Source of the DNA: Ananas comosus
Lineage: Eukaryota; Streptophyta; Magnoliopsida; Poales; Bromeliaceae
Direction: 5' to 3'
Length of the DNA stretch: 64,000 bases
Assembly (NCBI RefSeq): GCF_001540865.1
Contig: NC_033621.1
Coordinates: 24,084,973 to 24,148,972, forward strand
Shown here: piece by piece, positions 11,591-24,283 of the stretch
How positions within the stretch are numbered: position 1 is the first letter of the stretch
How the letters are laid out: the number at the start of each line of letters is the position of its first letter
Program-made: the position numbers and the translations under genes
The notes under the pieces: generated by a model
What the model was told of the DNA's origin: nothing
The model's database searches: none
Seen by the model: the letters and a program-made list of their open reading frames with translations, nothing else

Positions 11591-12040
11591 TTCTAGGAGT
11601 TTTTAGCCGTTGGATGAAAGGATATGCAGTTAAGATGATAACGATCTCCTATGGTTAAATAGGTGGTTAGTTAAATAATATAATATAACGGATGAAAATG
11701 ATCAAAAGGTAGATCTAACGGCAGAAAACTTAATAGTACTAATAGCTTGGTACTATCGATAGTATAATAGCCGAACTCTATATATATATAATTATGCTAC
11801 TATACTATTGATAGTATTAAGCGCTTGGTGCTATCGAATTTTTAGCTGTTAGATAAAAGGATATGCAGTTAAGATGATAGTGATCCTCTAAGGTTGAGTA
11901 GATGGTTGGTTGGATAGTATAATCTAATGGGTGGAAATGATCAAAAGGTAAATCTAACGGTAGAAAATTCAATAGTATCATGAGTTTGGTACTATCGATA
12001 GTATAGTAGCCGGACTTTATATATATATATATTATATTTA
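11591..12040. repeat. Tandem duplicated element carrying a 14-bp palindrome
   Basis: About 190 bp at 11591-11790 is repeated at about 11838-12040 (shared words GGATATGCAGTTAAGATGAT, GAAAATGATCAAAAGGTA). Each copy ends with the perfect palindrome TACTATCGATAGTA (near 11751 and 11991). A near-palindrome, TACTATTGATAGTA, lies between them near 11804. It looks like a diverged dimer of a miniature element. Confidence 0.65.
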
Positions 12041-12524
12041 TATATATATAAAAGGAATATCAAAAAAAAAAAACCAAAAAAAAGGAAGTTTAGGGGTGTT
12101 CGTTAAAAATGGAAATCGTTGAGGGGTGTGGTTGTAAATTTTCTGGGCTAATGGGCTACGATTAGCCCACTTTACATTGGGCTACACTAAAAAGTAAAAA
12201 CTATGGCCCAGATAAATTTTTCTATCCCAGAAATTTACTCAAAGCTATGGCCCATAAGCTTCTTTTGCGGTCCATGACGTGGTGGCTTAAATTGAGGCCC
12301 ATGACTAGAAAAATTGCATGGACCTGATCTACCATGGACCACACATAAAAAACTCTACTCACATTTATCAGATTTTATCAAATTTTTTAAAATCCTGTCG
12401 CAGACTCGCAGTGTTCAACTTAGCGGGTTATCGGATTCATTCCCACGTCACATACTCGTATTTTTAGGTGACGAAACCTCACCACACGAACGAACCCCTT
12501 GAAATAACTCAGCGGTGTTGGTAC

Positions 12525-12535
12525 GTGGGCCCCAC
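12525..12535. promoter_or_regulatory. TCP-type promoter motif upstream of DRP3
   Basis: GTGGGCCCCAC matches the class I/II TCP factor consensus and is a perfect palindrome apart from the centre. It lies about 370 bp before the DRP3 start codon. TCP sites are common in promoters of growth and housekeeping genes; function here is inferred. Confidence 0.4.
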
Positions 12536-12897
12536 CTCTCGTGTTCATGCTGTTATTTGGTAGTTCAAATTAGCGGTCCAATTGTTAAGTCCAGTTGAGA
12601 TTTGAATTTGAACACAGCATTACAACATTAAAACAAAGGTGTATCTATGGGGATCAAGTAGCAAATATGAGAAAGTAGAAGGACCATCCGTGAAAATTGC
12701 CTTCTTCGTTCTGCGGCATTTCCCCGAACTCAAATAAATGCACGCGGTGAACTCCCCGTGAGTCATTTTGAATCCAAAAACTAGGGCTCGCCGCGGCCCT
12801 CCATTCCGTTCGGATTCACCGCTAGGGTTTTGAAGAGAAACCCTAGCGCGATCTAAATCCAATCCCAACCTCTCGATCTCCATCTCGATCTCTTTCC

Positions 12898-15548
12898 ATG
12901 GCGGACGAAGCAGCGGCGGCAGCGGCGGCGGCGGCGGCGGCCGCGGGAGGATCGTCTTCCTCGGCGGCGGCGGTGGTGGGGATCACGGTAATCCCGATCG
13001 TGAACAAGCTCCAGGACATCTTCGCGCAGCTGGGGAGCTCGTCGACGATCGACCTACCCCAGGTGGCGGTGGTGGGGAGCCAGAGCAGCGGCAAGTCCAG
13101 TGTGCTCGAGGCGCTCGTCGGCCGCGACTTCCTCCCCCGTGGCTCCGACATCTGCACGCGCCGCCCCCTCGTGCTCCAGCTCGTCCACTCCCCGCGGCGC
13201 CCCGATGCTTCGGCCGGGGAGGGGGACGAGTGGGGGGAGTTCTTACACATCCCCGGAAGGAGGTTCTACGACTTCGGAGAGATCCGCAGGGAGATCCAGG
13301 TGAATTTCTATGCTTTGCGAAGGTTTTTTCGTCTAATTTTCGTGATGGAAAGGCCTTGTTATCTCTCTCTGTTAAATCACTTGCTCATGGGAACCAAAAT
13401 GAAAATGCTTTATATCGATTAAATACTGAAACATGGTTGGGATTTGTGCAGTTTTCAGTGAAATCATATTCGCGGTCACTTGATTTTTATCGTTGCAAGG
13501 TAGTAGGGTCGAATACAGCCCTTGCATGAGTCCCACATTGTAGAAATGTATAATGTTGTTTTAGGCAAAATGCTATATGCCACCCTTTTTATTGCCCGAT
13601 TCTTCTAATTTACAATGTGATAATGACTTCTTGTTGCTGAACATTATTAAGATTACGCAACTAGATCCTTATTCGTAGCACATTTGACAAGCTACATGAT
13701 TTTCACGTGCTTAATTTCAATGGCATCAAACTAAGAGAGGTGAAATGTTAGTTCGGACAATCGGAAGTAAAGCTGGATCAAACTTTGTGATAGAAGCATC
13801 TGAATTTTTCCCCAATTTTTGCTGACTGTAGAAGAGGATTGTAGAAGCTTGTTTTCCTTGTGTTGATAAGTATTGACAGGTTGGTCCGTTACATTACTAA
13901 AGATCTTTCTTTTCCTGTGATTTTATGCTATTGACTTTTTACTAGTAGGTGAACTTCTATTTGAAAAAGCTCTTATTTAGACGCTATTCTGCAGTTGCCT
14001 GATCAAAATATTTTTTTCAGAACTCTCAAATTGTTGTTTCACAAATGCAGGCTGAGACAGATAGGGAAGCGGGAGGAAATAAGGGTATATCAGACAAACA
14101 AATCCGCTTGAAGATTTTTTCTCCAAATGTTCTGAATATCACATTGGTTGATCTGCCGGGAATAACCAAAGTGCCGGTCGGTGACCAACCAAGCGACATT
14201 GAGGCAAGAATTAGAACACTGATCTTGTCATACATCAAGCACAAGACTTGCATCATATTAGCAGTTTCACCTGCAAATGCAGATTTAGCAAATTCCGATG
14301 CTCTTCAGATGGCAAGAGTTGCCGATCCAGATGGTAAGTATGCAAAATGCAACATAATCTTAGTGCATATAGAGTTAGAGTGTACATCTATACCTTTATG
14401 ATTTAACTATCATCTGGATATAAGATATCCTATTATGTCAACTTTTGTAACAGAATCTGGTTGCTCTTGCAGGCTCTCGAACAATTGGGGTTATCACGAA
14501 GGTTTTATCTGTGGCTTGAAATGCTAAATTCTAGGTTTATCGTACTTATTTACTATACACTAAATTTTATCTATGGCCGCAGTTGGATATAATGGACAGA
14601 GGGACTGATGCACGTGACTTTTTGCTGGGAAAAGTGATCCCCTTACGACTTGGTTATGTTGGTGTTGTGAATCGCAGCCAACAGGTACTCCCTTTTTGCC
14701 GAGTAGAAATATTCTAATTTCTGCATTTCTTCTTCTTCCACTCTCTCTCTCGCTTGCATGTGCATGCGTCTTCCCCCCCACCACAAAAAGATCATGCATC
14801 GATTGTACATATGAATGTACCCTTGCCCCCTTTCTACCCGAAACTTTGAAAGATATAGAAGTTATGATGATGATATGCGTCCTGCATCTGAAGTGTTGTG
14901 CGACAAGAAACTGAAATTTTAATAAGTTCATCGTATGAGGACGAGTCTTTTCTTCTTCTCATTTATTCTTCTTTACTTAATGTTGTCTTATGCAGGACAT
15001 CAACTTAAATCGTAGTATCAAGGACGCTCTGGCCTATGAAGAGAACTTCTTCCGGAATCAGCCTGTATCATCTCCTTTCTCTAGAATGCATTCCTTTTTC
15101 CTAATATATTAATTACTTAGAAGAGTATATGATGTGTTTTTGCTCTTTATAGGTATATCACGGTCTCTCTCATTGTTGTGGGGTTCCCCAATTAGCCAAG
15201 AAATTAAACCAGGTAAGTGCCTTGAATTTAATTTAATTGTCAGGCCTACCTGTTTTCAATTATCTGAAGGACCTGGAGTATTCTGGAACCTTTATGGGAG
15301 TGTCCAAATTTATTTCTGATCTGCTATTGGATTTTGCTCTTGCCATCCCTTACAAAATATATTACTTTCTAGCCAAAACATTAATGCTTTTGTTATTTCT
15401 ATGCTGAGCGTGTTGATTCTATTTCTATTTGCAGATTTTGGTGCAACATATTAGGACAGTTCTTCCTGGTTTGAAGTCTCGTATAAGCGCTCAATTGACA
15501 TCTGTAGCGAAGGAGCTTGCTGCCTATGGTGATGTAGTGGAATCAAAG
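12898..15548 (+). CDS. DRP3: Dynamin-related protein 3 (DRP3A/B type), 5' half only
   Basis: Large GTPase that divides mitochondria and peroxisomes. Exons: 12898-13299, 14051-14333, 14473-14501, 14583-14684, 14996-15064, 15153-15212, 15435-15548. All join in frame to give 353 codons. An Ala/Ser-rich N-terminus precedes [12 protein letters not shown]. The GTPase motifs are all present: P-loop GSQSSGKSS (60-68), DLPG (168-171), TKLD split between exons 3 and 4 (237-240), and NRSQ (268-271). The last exon ([17 protein letters not shown]) begins the stalk. Family members are about 800 residues, so the rest of the stalk and the GTPase effector domain are missing. The last exon ends in a normal donor and no further exon occurs before the N at 16176. 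The gene is therefore probably cut by the assembly and not a pseudogene. Confidence 0.93.
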
Positions 15549-16822
15549 GTTTGTTTGTCTATAGGGTGCATTAACTGTATTACATGATACTGTTAGTTGC
15601 TTTGGAGGTGTGCCTTTGTTGATTTCTGTAGGTTGTCTTGCCCTAGTAGACATCTTAATTCCAATAATCTTGCTTAAAATAATGACAGAAGGAACACACT
15701 ATGTATCTTTCAAACATGGCACTTCTTAATTTATTTTGTAAGTTCTTTTCAAAATATCAGCTTGTGTGACTAAAGAAATGGCCAAATTACTTCAATTTTT
15801 GAATGCTGAATAGTTTACTAGTATTAGCAACTTCATTCAATGTATCTAAAATGCTCATTCATCTGAATCTAGTGATCTTGTTCTTATATACCGTGCTTTA
15901 TATTGTTACTACTGTTGTAGTTACTGAAAAGAGCTTGAAAAGTTAGGCACCTGAGCTCTGACATGTATGTAGGCCGTGGCTTGGTGGTAATACGATGATA
16001 ACTTGCTCATTATTCATTTCTTTTCTGGAGGCATTTGTGATTATTCAAATTATTTTAAGTTAGCATTAACTTTTTTGCAAGCGGTTTCCACCTATGTAGT
16101 GTCGCTAGTCTCATCTCTAAAAGAGACTGATGAAATATAATAGCATTGCTTCTAGTCTCTCATAAGCTTTTCCTTTNGGTTTGAAAAAGGACATGAAACT
16201 GGGATTCACAAAAGATTTCACGTACCTCTTCTGAAATATAACTTTGAATAGCCTTTTATTTCATTCTTATGTCAAACGACCATGCGTCATTACACGCAAC
16301 TTACCATTATAACTTGTTAACCAAGGAAATAAATAAATAAATAAAGATTTGAATGTATATTATATATTAATGGGTTTCAAAGAGTTTTTGGCTAAAATTT
16401 AGAGCTCAAGGAGCAAAGTGCAGTGACACAAAAAGCACAACGATGGACAGATGGAGATAAATTTTACCATCATTTAATTGATAGTCCAAAACATTAAGCA
16501 ATTCACTTAAATGTGTAGTTGGTGACTAGACTTTTGGGAGACTCTCCACCCAACGAGTGCCCAACCACGCTAACAACCTAGGCAGTCTTTCTCACCTACT
16601 ATCTTCATGACACAAGAAATATTAGTTGTCTTAGTTTAGTTAAACCTTTTAGTAACATATAATCAATAGATGAGTATAAATAGCCACAATGACATAAATA
16701 AGAGTGCTATAGCAAAAGAATGTATAATTACTGATCAGCTGGATGTACTAAAGTAATAAAAAGCAATAGTGACCTGGACATATCAAAATGCAACAGCTAA
16801 CTCTTGAGTTAAAAGAGCATGC
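15549..16822. other. Intron-like DNA spanning the N at 16176
   Basis: Left of the N is unspliced sequence after DRP3 exon 7. Right of it is sequence downstream of the last visible methyltransferase exon. Neither side contains further exons of either gene. 16500-16620 looks repeat-derived but could not be assigned. Confidence 0.6.
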
Positions 16823-19316
16823 CTTGTTTTAGAAGGTCGACTGCAGCATTGATGCTTGGATGATGTGCTGCATGAAAGAACAACTCGATAAAAGAAACAG
16901 ATCGCAAGGAGCAAATTGTGAAAGGTTGCAAGGAAACTATATATCTTATTGAACTGATGGCATGATAATGGACAAAAAACCACTTACCAAAACACTCTCA
17001 TTATACAAGTTATGATACAAGGATAACTCTAGCATCCAATACAATAATTACCACACATAACAAATAAAATATTGCAATGACATAAATGTTAATGCAGTTG
17101 TTCTCTCTAAATCAAGACCCTAGCTTTAGGCTGAAGACAATAGACANGACAAAAAACCACTTACCAAAACACTCTCATTATACAAGTTATGATACAAGGA
17201 TAACTCTAGCATCCAATACAATAATTACCACACATAACAAATAAAATATTGCAATGACATAAATGTTAATGCAGTTGTTCTCTCTAAATCAAGACCCTAG
17301 CTTTAGGCTGAAGACAATAGACAGACAAATCAACTGTACAAAGTAATTAACGCACCTCTATCTAAATACTATCACTATGGGAGTGAAATGCTTTAATTAG
17401 AGTACAGACATACACGCGAGAAAGAGAGAGAGGGAGGGAGGGGGGGCCTTGACAATTGTCGCAACATTTTAACTACCAAACAGTTTATGTAGTGGCAAAA
17501 ATATGAAAATGTTTTGCTGTCTAACCTCTACATTGTGGAATATCAACAACACAATGTGTCCCTTCTTGATATAGCCCAACCAGCGGGATCTCTGGCGTTC
17601 CGCGTATAGCAAGCTTTGCGCGACATCTCCACTCCCACTAGAAGTGCCATTTATGGGAATCAGTATATAAGAGAAAGCTGCATGAAAGTAGCTTACAGCT
17701 TTTCCATAAAAAAATAAAGCATAAGATATAAATTAATAAAAAAACATTAAAAAGACATAATAGTAAAAATTGTAAAAAAAACATATATGGAGAAAATATA
17801 ATCAATAGCTTTTCCAAATTAAAGTATAAAACATCTAACTATGGCAGAATACAAAAAAAAAGAGGAACAGTTCTCATACATGGACAATATAAAGGGTCAG
17901 TGGTTCACTAATAAGCAGAAAGACAATTAGCCCCTTAACATGAGGACATGAATAAGACAATGTTATGGTACTATCGGTCTCAAGTGAAACTACAAAATAA
18001 ACAAAACTTAGTTTTAAGCACCAAATCTCCAGAACAAAAGCACCGTCAACAACTTTTGATTAATTCCACAACCGCATTAGACAACCTTACCACATCAGTT
18101 CCAATTGTGTATGAGTGCGCATGCGTGCGTGCTTGTTTGCATGCATGCATGCATCTGTGTAGCCTACATCTTTGCTTTTAGTTCATCTCAAAATCCTAGC
18201 AGTCATATCTTCCGGTCGAACGTAATCTGCCTACAAGGTCATGTGTCTTACTCACAAAAAATAACTTAAAGGTGGCATAAACTAGTGCCTGGAACATCCA
18301 ATCATACTCCTCATTTACCAATCACTGCACTTAACCTTCAGTAAACAAAAATGTTGTGTGGAACATGGTGCTCATGCATCCAAAATGGCCACAAATTCAA
18401 AAGTAAGATTTGAACCCAAGTATCAAATTCAAAATGATGAATTTATTTCAATGCAACATAAACAAAAAAAATTAATAGACACAGGTTGATTCCAATAATA
18501 ACACACCAATCGACCAATATCAAAGGAGAAGTCGGCAACGCCGCGGTCCTTGAAGAACTTGCTCACTTCTTCGAGCACTTGCGGGCGGTCCAGATCCCAC
18601 TCATGCGTGCACCCTGAACACCTAGGATCTCACCAAAAAAATATATATATACATTAATAAAAAATAATTTAAGGGTCCTGCTTGGAATTTGGCTCACTAA
18701 TTTCTAATTTGATGCGAGATAACGCAAAAACTTATCTCCCATTTCAATTCGATCCCCAAAACTCGATTTGACTCAGGAAAGCTCACTAAAAAGTAAAAAC
18801 CAGTGTTCCCAAGCCACAAAAAAATCCGCTTTATGAGGATTTATGCACTAAATTACACTTTTCGAGCTGAATTTAAGCTGCTTGCACCAAATTAGACTTA
18901 GCAGAACTATACAACAGCGAGTTTTCTGTGCCAAATCAAACTCTTAGGGCCAAATCGTAGTAAGAACGAAATTAGTGAGATTGATATGAAAGAGAAATTT
19001 GGGTCAAATTGCAACTGCGACAAAGTTACCAGATTTTTGTGATGTTAATCAAAAAAATAATCAGAAATAGACGACCATGAGAAGGGATTAGGGTTAGGAC
19101 TTACGATTGGAAGTGCGGGCACTGGAGAGCGCAAGAAGAAGCGGAGGCGGCGGACGAGGAGGAGGAGGAGGAGGAGGAGGGAGAGAGGGGTTGGAGGTGG
19201 AGATGATTAGGGTTTTTAGGGCTTCTAGGGTTCTTGTAGGGTTCGGTGCGAGGAGGAGGGGCGGCGGGGGCGAGCCGCGCCGTGACGAACGTCACCGAGA
19301 GTAGCGCCGCCACCAT
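16823..19316 (-). CDS. RlmD/RumA-like RNA uracil methyltransferase, 5' part only
   Basis: Probable organellar SAM-dependent 5-methyluridine rRNA methyltransferase (plant At3g21300-like). Minus-strand exons: 19105-19316, 18507-18621, 17526-17637 and 16823-16867, in frame for about 161 residues. Residues 1-60 are Ala/Pro/Ser-rich and resemble a transit peptide. An iron-sulphur-type cysteine set follows: C66-x5-C72-x2-C75 (CPHFQSCSGCTHEWDLDRP), with C145 in VVDIPQCR. WRCRAKLAIRG and GLYQEGTH are family signatures, as is AHHPSINAAVDLLKQ. The last visible donor is GC (AAG/GCATGC); reading on gives a stop within four codons. The catalytic SAM-binding half is absent and presumably lost at the N at 16176. 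A longer start at 19421 is possible but adds a Lys run encoded by the poly(T) tract. Confidence 0.85.
16972..17325. repeat. Duplicated 175-bp block flanking an N
   Basis: 16972-17145 and 17147-17325 are essentially identical, separated by the N at 17146, inside the third methyltransferase intron. This is what two overlapping contig ends look like when joined without merging. Confidence 0.85.
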
Positions 19317-20236
19317 TTTTTTTCCTTTTTTTTTTTTTTTTTTTTTTTGTTCTACGGGCGTCCGCACCGGAGAAAGCGTGCGGTGCGGAACTGCGCATAT
19401 GCGAAGCAAAGCGAAGCACACTGTAGTAGTGTATACTGTATACAGCGGAGGAGCGTGATAAAATCCTAGGATATTAGTTAACTAGACTAAATTACGAAAT
19501 TACCCCTGTATTAAATGTGTAGAGTAAATTTATTTTATTAATTTTAACTTTGGCTATATCTGTAATTTGTGTAAATCTCTTGATCACGATGTTCTGATTG
19601 TCCAAATTCGACCTCTATCTGCTCTCAAAAGTGTGCATAATATTGCGCTTATTTTAAGTCGACCAAATTTATAATATTTTGATGATTAGCACGCGGCGAT
19701 CACCACATTATCTATATTTAGTCAATCATATTTTTTTTTAGAGAAGATTACAATGTATGATAAAATAAGTGAAATTTAAAAAAGCAATTTGATTGATTGA
19801 AAATATCAAATCAGTAATATGACTGTCACATTTTAGACTTTTTTTCATAACGGCGGGGGTTTTTTTCATAATGGCGGGGGTTCAAGGAGGTCGAGATTTG
19901 AACCTGGCATGCGGTTAATCTGTAGTTTATAATGTATGAAAAAGTTTGGAGATAAATGTATTTAAGTGAATAGTTTAGGAACAAAGTCATCTATATTATC
20001 GCCACATTTGGAGAGTTTTATAGCATTCCTAACAGTTGCAGTCTCATGGTTCCAACTTTTGTGTTGTTCACTCCAAATGTTGTAAATTTTATTTCCAACC
20101 TCAACACTTTGATGAATGATTACGACCCTTCATGATCAGCACAGTATATTAATTTGGCGCAAAAACTTATATGTGTAGATCATTGTTTAATTTTGAACAT
20201 TCTTCATTGTTTCAAATGATCACCCCTAGTTCGTTC
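19317..20236. other. Intergenic region with poly(T) tract
   Basis: A T run (about 19319-19348) directly precedes the methyltransferase start on its 5' side. From 19450 to 20236 the DNA is AT-rich. A short direct repeat (TTTTTTCATAACGGCGGGGG and a variant) lies at 19843-19881. It holds the promoter of the methyltransferase and the 3' flank of the lipase; no specific element was identified. Confidence 0.4.
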
Positions 20237-23045
20237 TTATTGCCGATCGAAGAACGCGATCACTGCATCGTACACGATCTGCTTTGCAGATACCCCCATA
20301 ACGAAATCGGCGTGGGCGTAGTCCTTCACAAACTGAACGGTCAGCTTATCGCCTTCGTGGAATTTGAGATCATCCAGCAGCAGCTCAACGTCACGAACGT
20401 CAGAGAGCGAGTCTTGGCCGCCGTAGCTCAGGAACAAAGGCAAGCTCTTCGGGATGTTCGACATGTTGTAGATCGGGGGCGTGCTCTGCCCGTAGTACTC
20501 GATGTTCGCCTCTCCCCTCCCGTAGTCGTACTTCGTTAAAACGCCATCTCGAAAAGCTGTAACATATTGACAATATTGTTCAACTTATGATGAAAACATA
20601 GGTCACAAACTGAAGAACAAATTTTCGTATAATGTCACCAAAAACTATATATGCATGATATGATTTTTAATGTGTGTAGCTCAGAAGGTGTGCTAAGAAG
20701 CTTACTTTGAGCCAAATGGACCATTGTCTTCGTCGACGTCGGCTGCGGTTCGTACTTGAGGAAGAGCTCAACTGTGGAGGCATTGAGGCAACAATTGTTC
20801 CCTAGAGAGAGAACAAATGTATTTGATGGATCTTTTTTCAGAAAAAAAGAAAAGGAGAAAATTTTATTGATCTTTTGTTGAAAACCAACCTGTGAAGGCT
20901 CTCATGAGGTCATAGCAATCCACATTTGGATCAAGGCAGAGTGTCTTCAGCAGGTTTGTTACATCCTTCCTATTTCCAAAATTAATGCAAAACTGTTAGC
21001 TAGTTAATTTATTCTCCAGTATATTGTTTGAGATAAGTTACAAATGGGTAAAATTTGCACAACCCTGTGGGGTTAAATTCCGCGATTCCGAGCCAATTGG
21101 TTATGATCTGATTAAGAAGCAGCATAAAATAAAATCAGCATTTAGTCATCTAAACTTAGAAAATAAAGATAAGTTAAACAAATTGGTAAACATAGGCTAT
21201 AGGTGTATATATGTATATACTTCTCCAATGAAGGCTTTGGCACAGAGAATGCCAATGGGGGTGGTCATATGAGTGAGATAAGCTATTGGACTTAAAAGTG
21301 CTGCTGACTGGACCTTATCCACCAGCTTCCCTTCAGAGAAGGATGCAAGAGCTGTCAGAGTACCCTGTGACAGAAGAAATTTTTAAAAAAAAAAAAAAAA
21401 AAAAAACAAAGCCCAGTTTAGTTTTGCTGGTTCTCTTTATCTTGTATTTAATAGTTGGATTATGGACTGAGTTTGTGGGTTTAGAAGAGAGATCCATTGT
21501 TGGACATGAATCTACTTTTACAAGTTTAAAATTTTTCTAGTTTAAATTGCACCAATTTGTTATTTGAATCTCACTATTTTGGTTTGTTCCTTATCTTCTA
21601 GCCTACTAAAATTTGCTAGTAACAATTGCACATTTCTTCATTTAAAAAATTTTCTTGCAATTATTTGACTTAGACCTGAACTTCTACAGTAAGTAATACT
21701 AATAAAAAAAATATTATGCAAGACACATTCTGCATGTAATGCTGAATTAAAAGTAATTTTATAACATTACGTGGGTTTTAAATTGTATGCATGATTCAGA
21801 GACTATCCAATCAGCCACGTGGTGTTGTGCAAAATGTGTTTCATACGAAATGTGTAAGACATATCGTATAGAAATTATCAAATACTACTAGAGTGAAGAT
21901 TTTTAATAATTTATTCTTCACTAAATTTCTCTTGATGACTTCAAAAGTCAGCAGTAAAAATTCTGTAGAAATTCTAACCGGAGCTTCTATTTTTGAGGTC
22001 AAGAGTTATATTTGGATTTAAGCTCGACACATTTTGCACCTTTTGTTGCAACAACCAACACACTATTGCAAACCATTTGATCTTATTTTGATCATTTAAA
22101 TTTTGAATGAACAATTTAAGAGTGTGAGGAGGAATTTAAAAGAAGGATTGGGAAAGAACTTTTACTAACCATGGAGTGACCAACATAATGCAGCTTCTGC
22201 CCTGTTTTACTATACACAAAGTCAAAAGTAGCAGGGAGTTCATTGGTAACAAGCTCATCCCAAGACCAAGCCCAATAAGCCTACAAATAGTAATCACCAT
22301 AATTAGCAATGAATGATTTGCAAATCAAGAGAGGTTTTAAAGTTAAGATTTTGTAAAAATTTAGTGTACAAAGAGAGAAACTAATGTCGTAGATTAACCG
22401 TGCTAGATGGGTCGAGGGAGACGTGACGACGACTCCATCGAGTTCCTCTCGTGTTCGCGATCCACACATCGAACCCGTGGTCTGCTAAGACGAATGCGAG
22501 CGATTGTTGGGGCGAATTAAGCAGCCATGTTATGCCATCCTGCAAATGTTTTTGAGCTCATGGACTGTAACGCTCCAATAGTCCAGCATCGAATAAAAAA
22601 ATAATTCTGATTGAAATATATGAGACCTCGTATCTTGGTAATAATAATTGGGCTTAAACATTTTGAGCCACTAGTTTGAATTCAACGAGTTATTATTGCT
22701 AGCGGGTCAAGTTGTTAAAATTGGTATCAGAATCAAATACTAGCAAAAAAAATGTGAGAGCTAAGTGCTATACGGAATAAAATGCTACACGAGGGGTTTG
22801 ATGGGAGCTAGGCTCCACACCTTATTAATAATAATTGGACTTAAACGTTTTAAACCAATGATTTGAACCTATAACAAATTATTATTATTACCGGATCAAG
22901 TCGTTAAATAAACTTAGTTCATTAGTTCACTAGTAATTTGATGCGTACACTAGAAACAAAAAGTGACTAGCATATATCCCATATACAAAGTTAATTATAT
23001 TCCCTGTATCTTGTGTAAATAAATAAATGTATCATTAAATGAACA

Positions 23046-23079
<34 letters not shown>

Positions 23080-23747
23080 TACATAATTATTATATATATG
23101 CATATGGCAAATTCTCAGAATAGGCAAAGAAAAATAAAAATCCTTCTATAAGTTATAACCATAAAGTAAAATTCCAAATATGAAAAAACATATGCACAAC
23201 TAAAGTGATACATACATATATAGTAAAAAAAAAAAAAAGTTATAACCATACCATTAAAACCCCATGTTGCAATAGCACAGGTTGCCTCCTTTTTCCGTCG
23301 TCATTGCCGCCGCCGCTGCCGTTTACGCCTCCTCCCCCTCTCTGCGGGATCCTTTGCATGCTCAATATATATCCATCTTGAGTTGTCACCTAAAAAAGCC
23401 AAACATAAAAAAAAAAAAAAAAAAATTTAACTTCCACAACATCAGTGTAATTTCGTACGAAAATTTGAATTTATTCGAAAGAAACTGATTAAACTTATAG
23501 AAGGAATTTTCACATAAACAACCTCATATTCTTCACATTTGTAACCGCGGGGGATCACCATCAACGCGCATGGCCCTGTCGTTTCAGGCGATGGCACGGC
23601 AATGTCCGACCGAGTAAGCGCGCGAGCTCGAGTGAGACCGAATTGGATACATATGTAGAGAAGAATAGAGAGAGTGGTCCATGCCATGCCATTGTAACCC
23701 ATATTTGTTGTTAGTAAATATGTTAGTAGAATAAAAGGATGCAACAT
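20237..23747 (-). CDS. Triacylglycerol lipase, acid-lipase family, 9 exons, 432 aa
   Basis: Secreted or lysosomal/vacuolar-type neutral-lipid ester hydrolase related to plant LIP1/LIP2 and animal gastric lipase. Minus-strand exons: 23523-23747, 23252-23389, 22399-22539, 22170-22280, 21221-21364, 21064-21107, 20890-20969, 20706-20801, 20237-20556; they total 1299 nt and close in frame. A hydrophobic signal segment ([16 protein letters not shown]) lies near the N-terminus. The lid-proximal family motif is [15 protein letters not shown], followed by [10 protein letters not shown] and [16 protein letters not shown]. The nucleophile is Ser204 in GHSMG, split by an intron. Catalytic Asp is in GGQDSLSD and His in DYAHADF. 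Translation may start at the second Met (MGYNGMAW), because a TATATATA sequence lies immediately upstream of the first ATG. A TRIM element sits in intron 2. The gene looks complete. Confidence 0.92.
22590..22930 (+). mobile_element. Degenerate TRIM element in lipase intron 2
   Basis: Two diverged direct repeats (about 22620-22712 and 22810-22915; shared TTAATAATAATTGG...TTAAAC and CGGGTCAAGT/CGGATCAAGT ends) flank a short interior. The interior begins TGGTATCAGAAT (about 22713), which is complementary to the 3' end of initiator tRNA-Met, the usual primer-binding site. It is non-coding and opposite in orientation to the related copies at 33860 and 38678. Confidence 0.6.
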
Positions 23748-23960
23748 ATATATACTGTAGGGGGGTGGCTTTTAAAAGCTTTTAAAAAAGGAAGGGGGAG
23801 GGAAATTGAGGAGAGAGAGAAAAAGAAGTGCGAAAGCAAAGAGAGAATAGAGTTTTTTTTTCCCTCTACGATGTGATAAATGACTCAAATGTTGATGCCT
23901 TAGAAAGTGTGGGGCTTCTCTTTTTGGCTTACTTTATTGGTTATATGTATAACATGTTGT

Positions 23961-24283
23961 CGAGGGCGTACAGGCTTGGGATTTAGAAGTTGACGTTCAT
24001 TCGGTTTGGGATAGATGGGTGGGCAAGAAGGGGCCGCAATCTACGCCTAATAGGATCCCGGAATTAGCGGCCTGTTGGTGGATCATTTGGGAGAACAGAA
24101 ATGATACGATCTTCAAAATGATTCAATTGGACTCCCTGAGAGTTGTTTGTAAGGCTAAACAGTTGTCGAGCTCTTGGATCAATTTTTGTCAATTAATCGG
24201 TATTTTTTTTTTCATCCTTCTCGAGATCCGGATGAATGAAGCGAATACCATACTACCTTATTCTAATAAATAAATAAAAAAAA
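23961..24283 (+). mobile_element. 5'-truncated LINE tail with target duplication
   Basis: It encodes the C-terminal piece ACWWIIWENRNDTIF (typical of plant LINE reverse-transcriptase proteins downstream of the RT domain) and ends in TAAATAAATAAAAAAAAA. It is flanked by the 10-bp direct repeat AACATGTTGT (23951-23960 and 24284-24293). The insertion is short and 5'-truncated, with no intact gene. Confidence 0.85.

Noticed and set aside
12620..12883. 87-codon minus frame upstream of DRP3
   Set aside because: It overlaps the DRP3 5' UTR and promoter in antisense, with no domain.
13230..13529. Frames continuing through the first DRP3 donor
   Set aside because: The GTGAAT donor and exact continuity with exon 2 show this is intron read-through.
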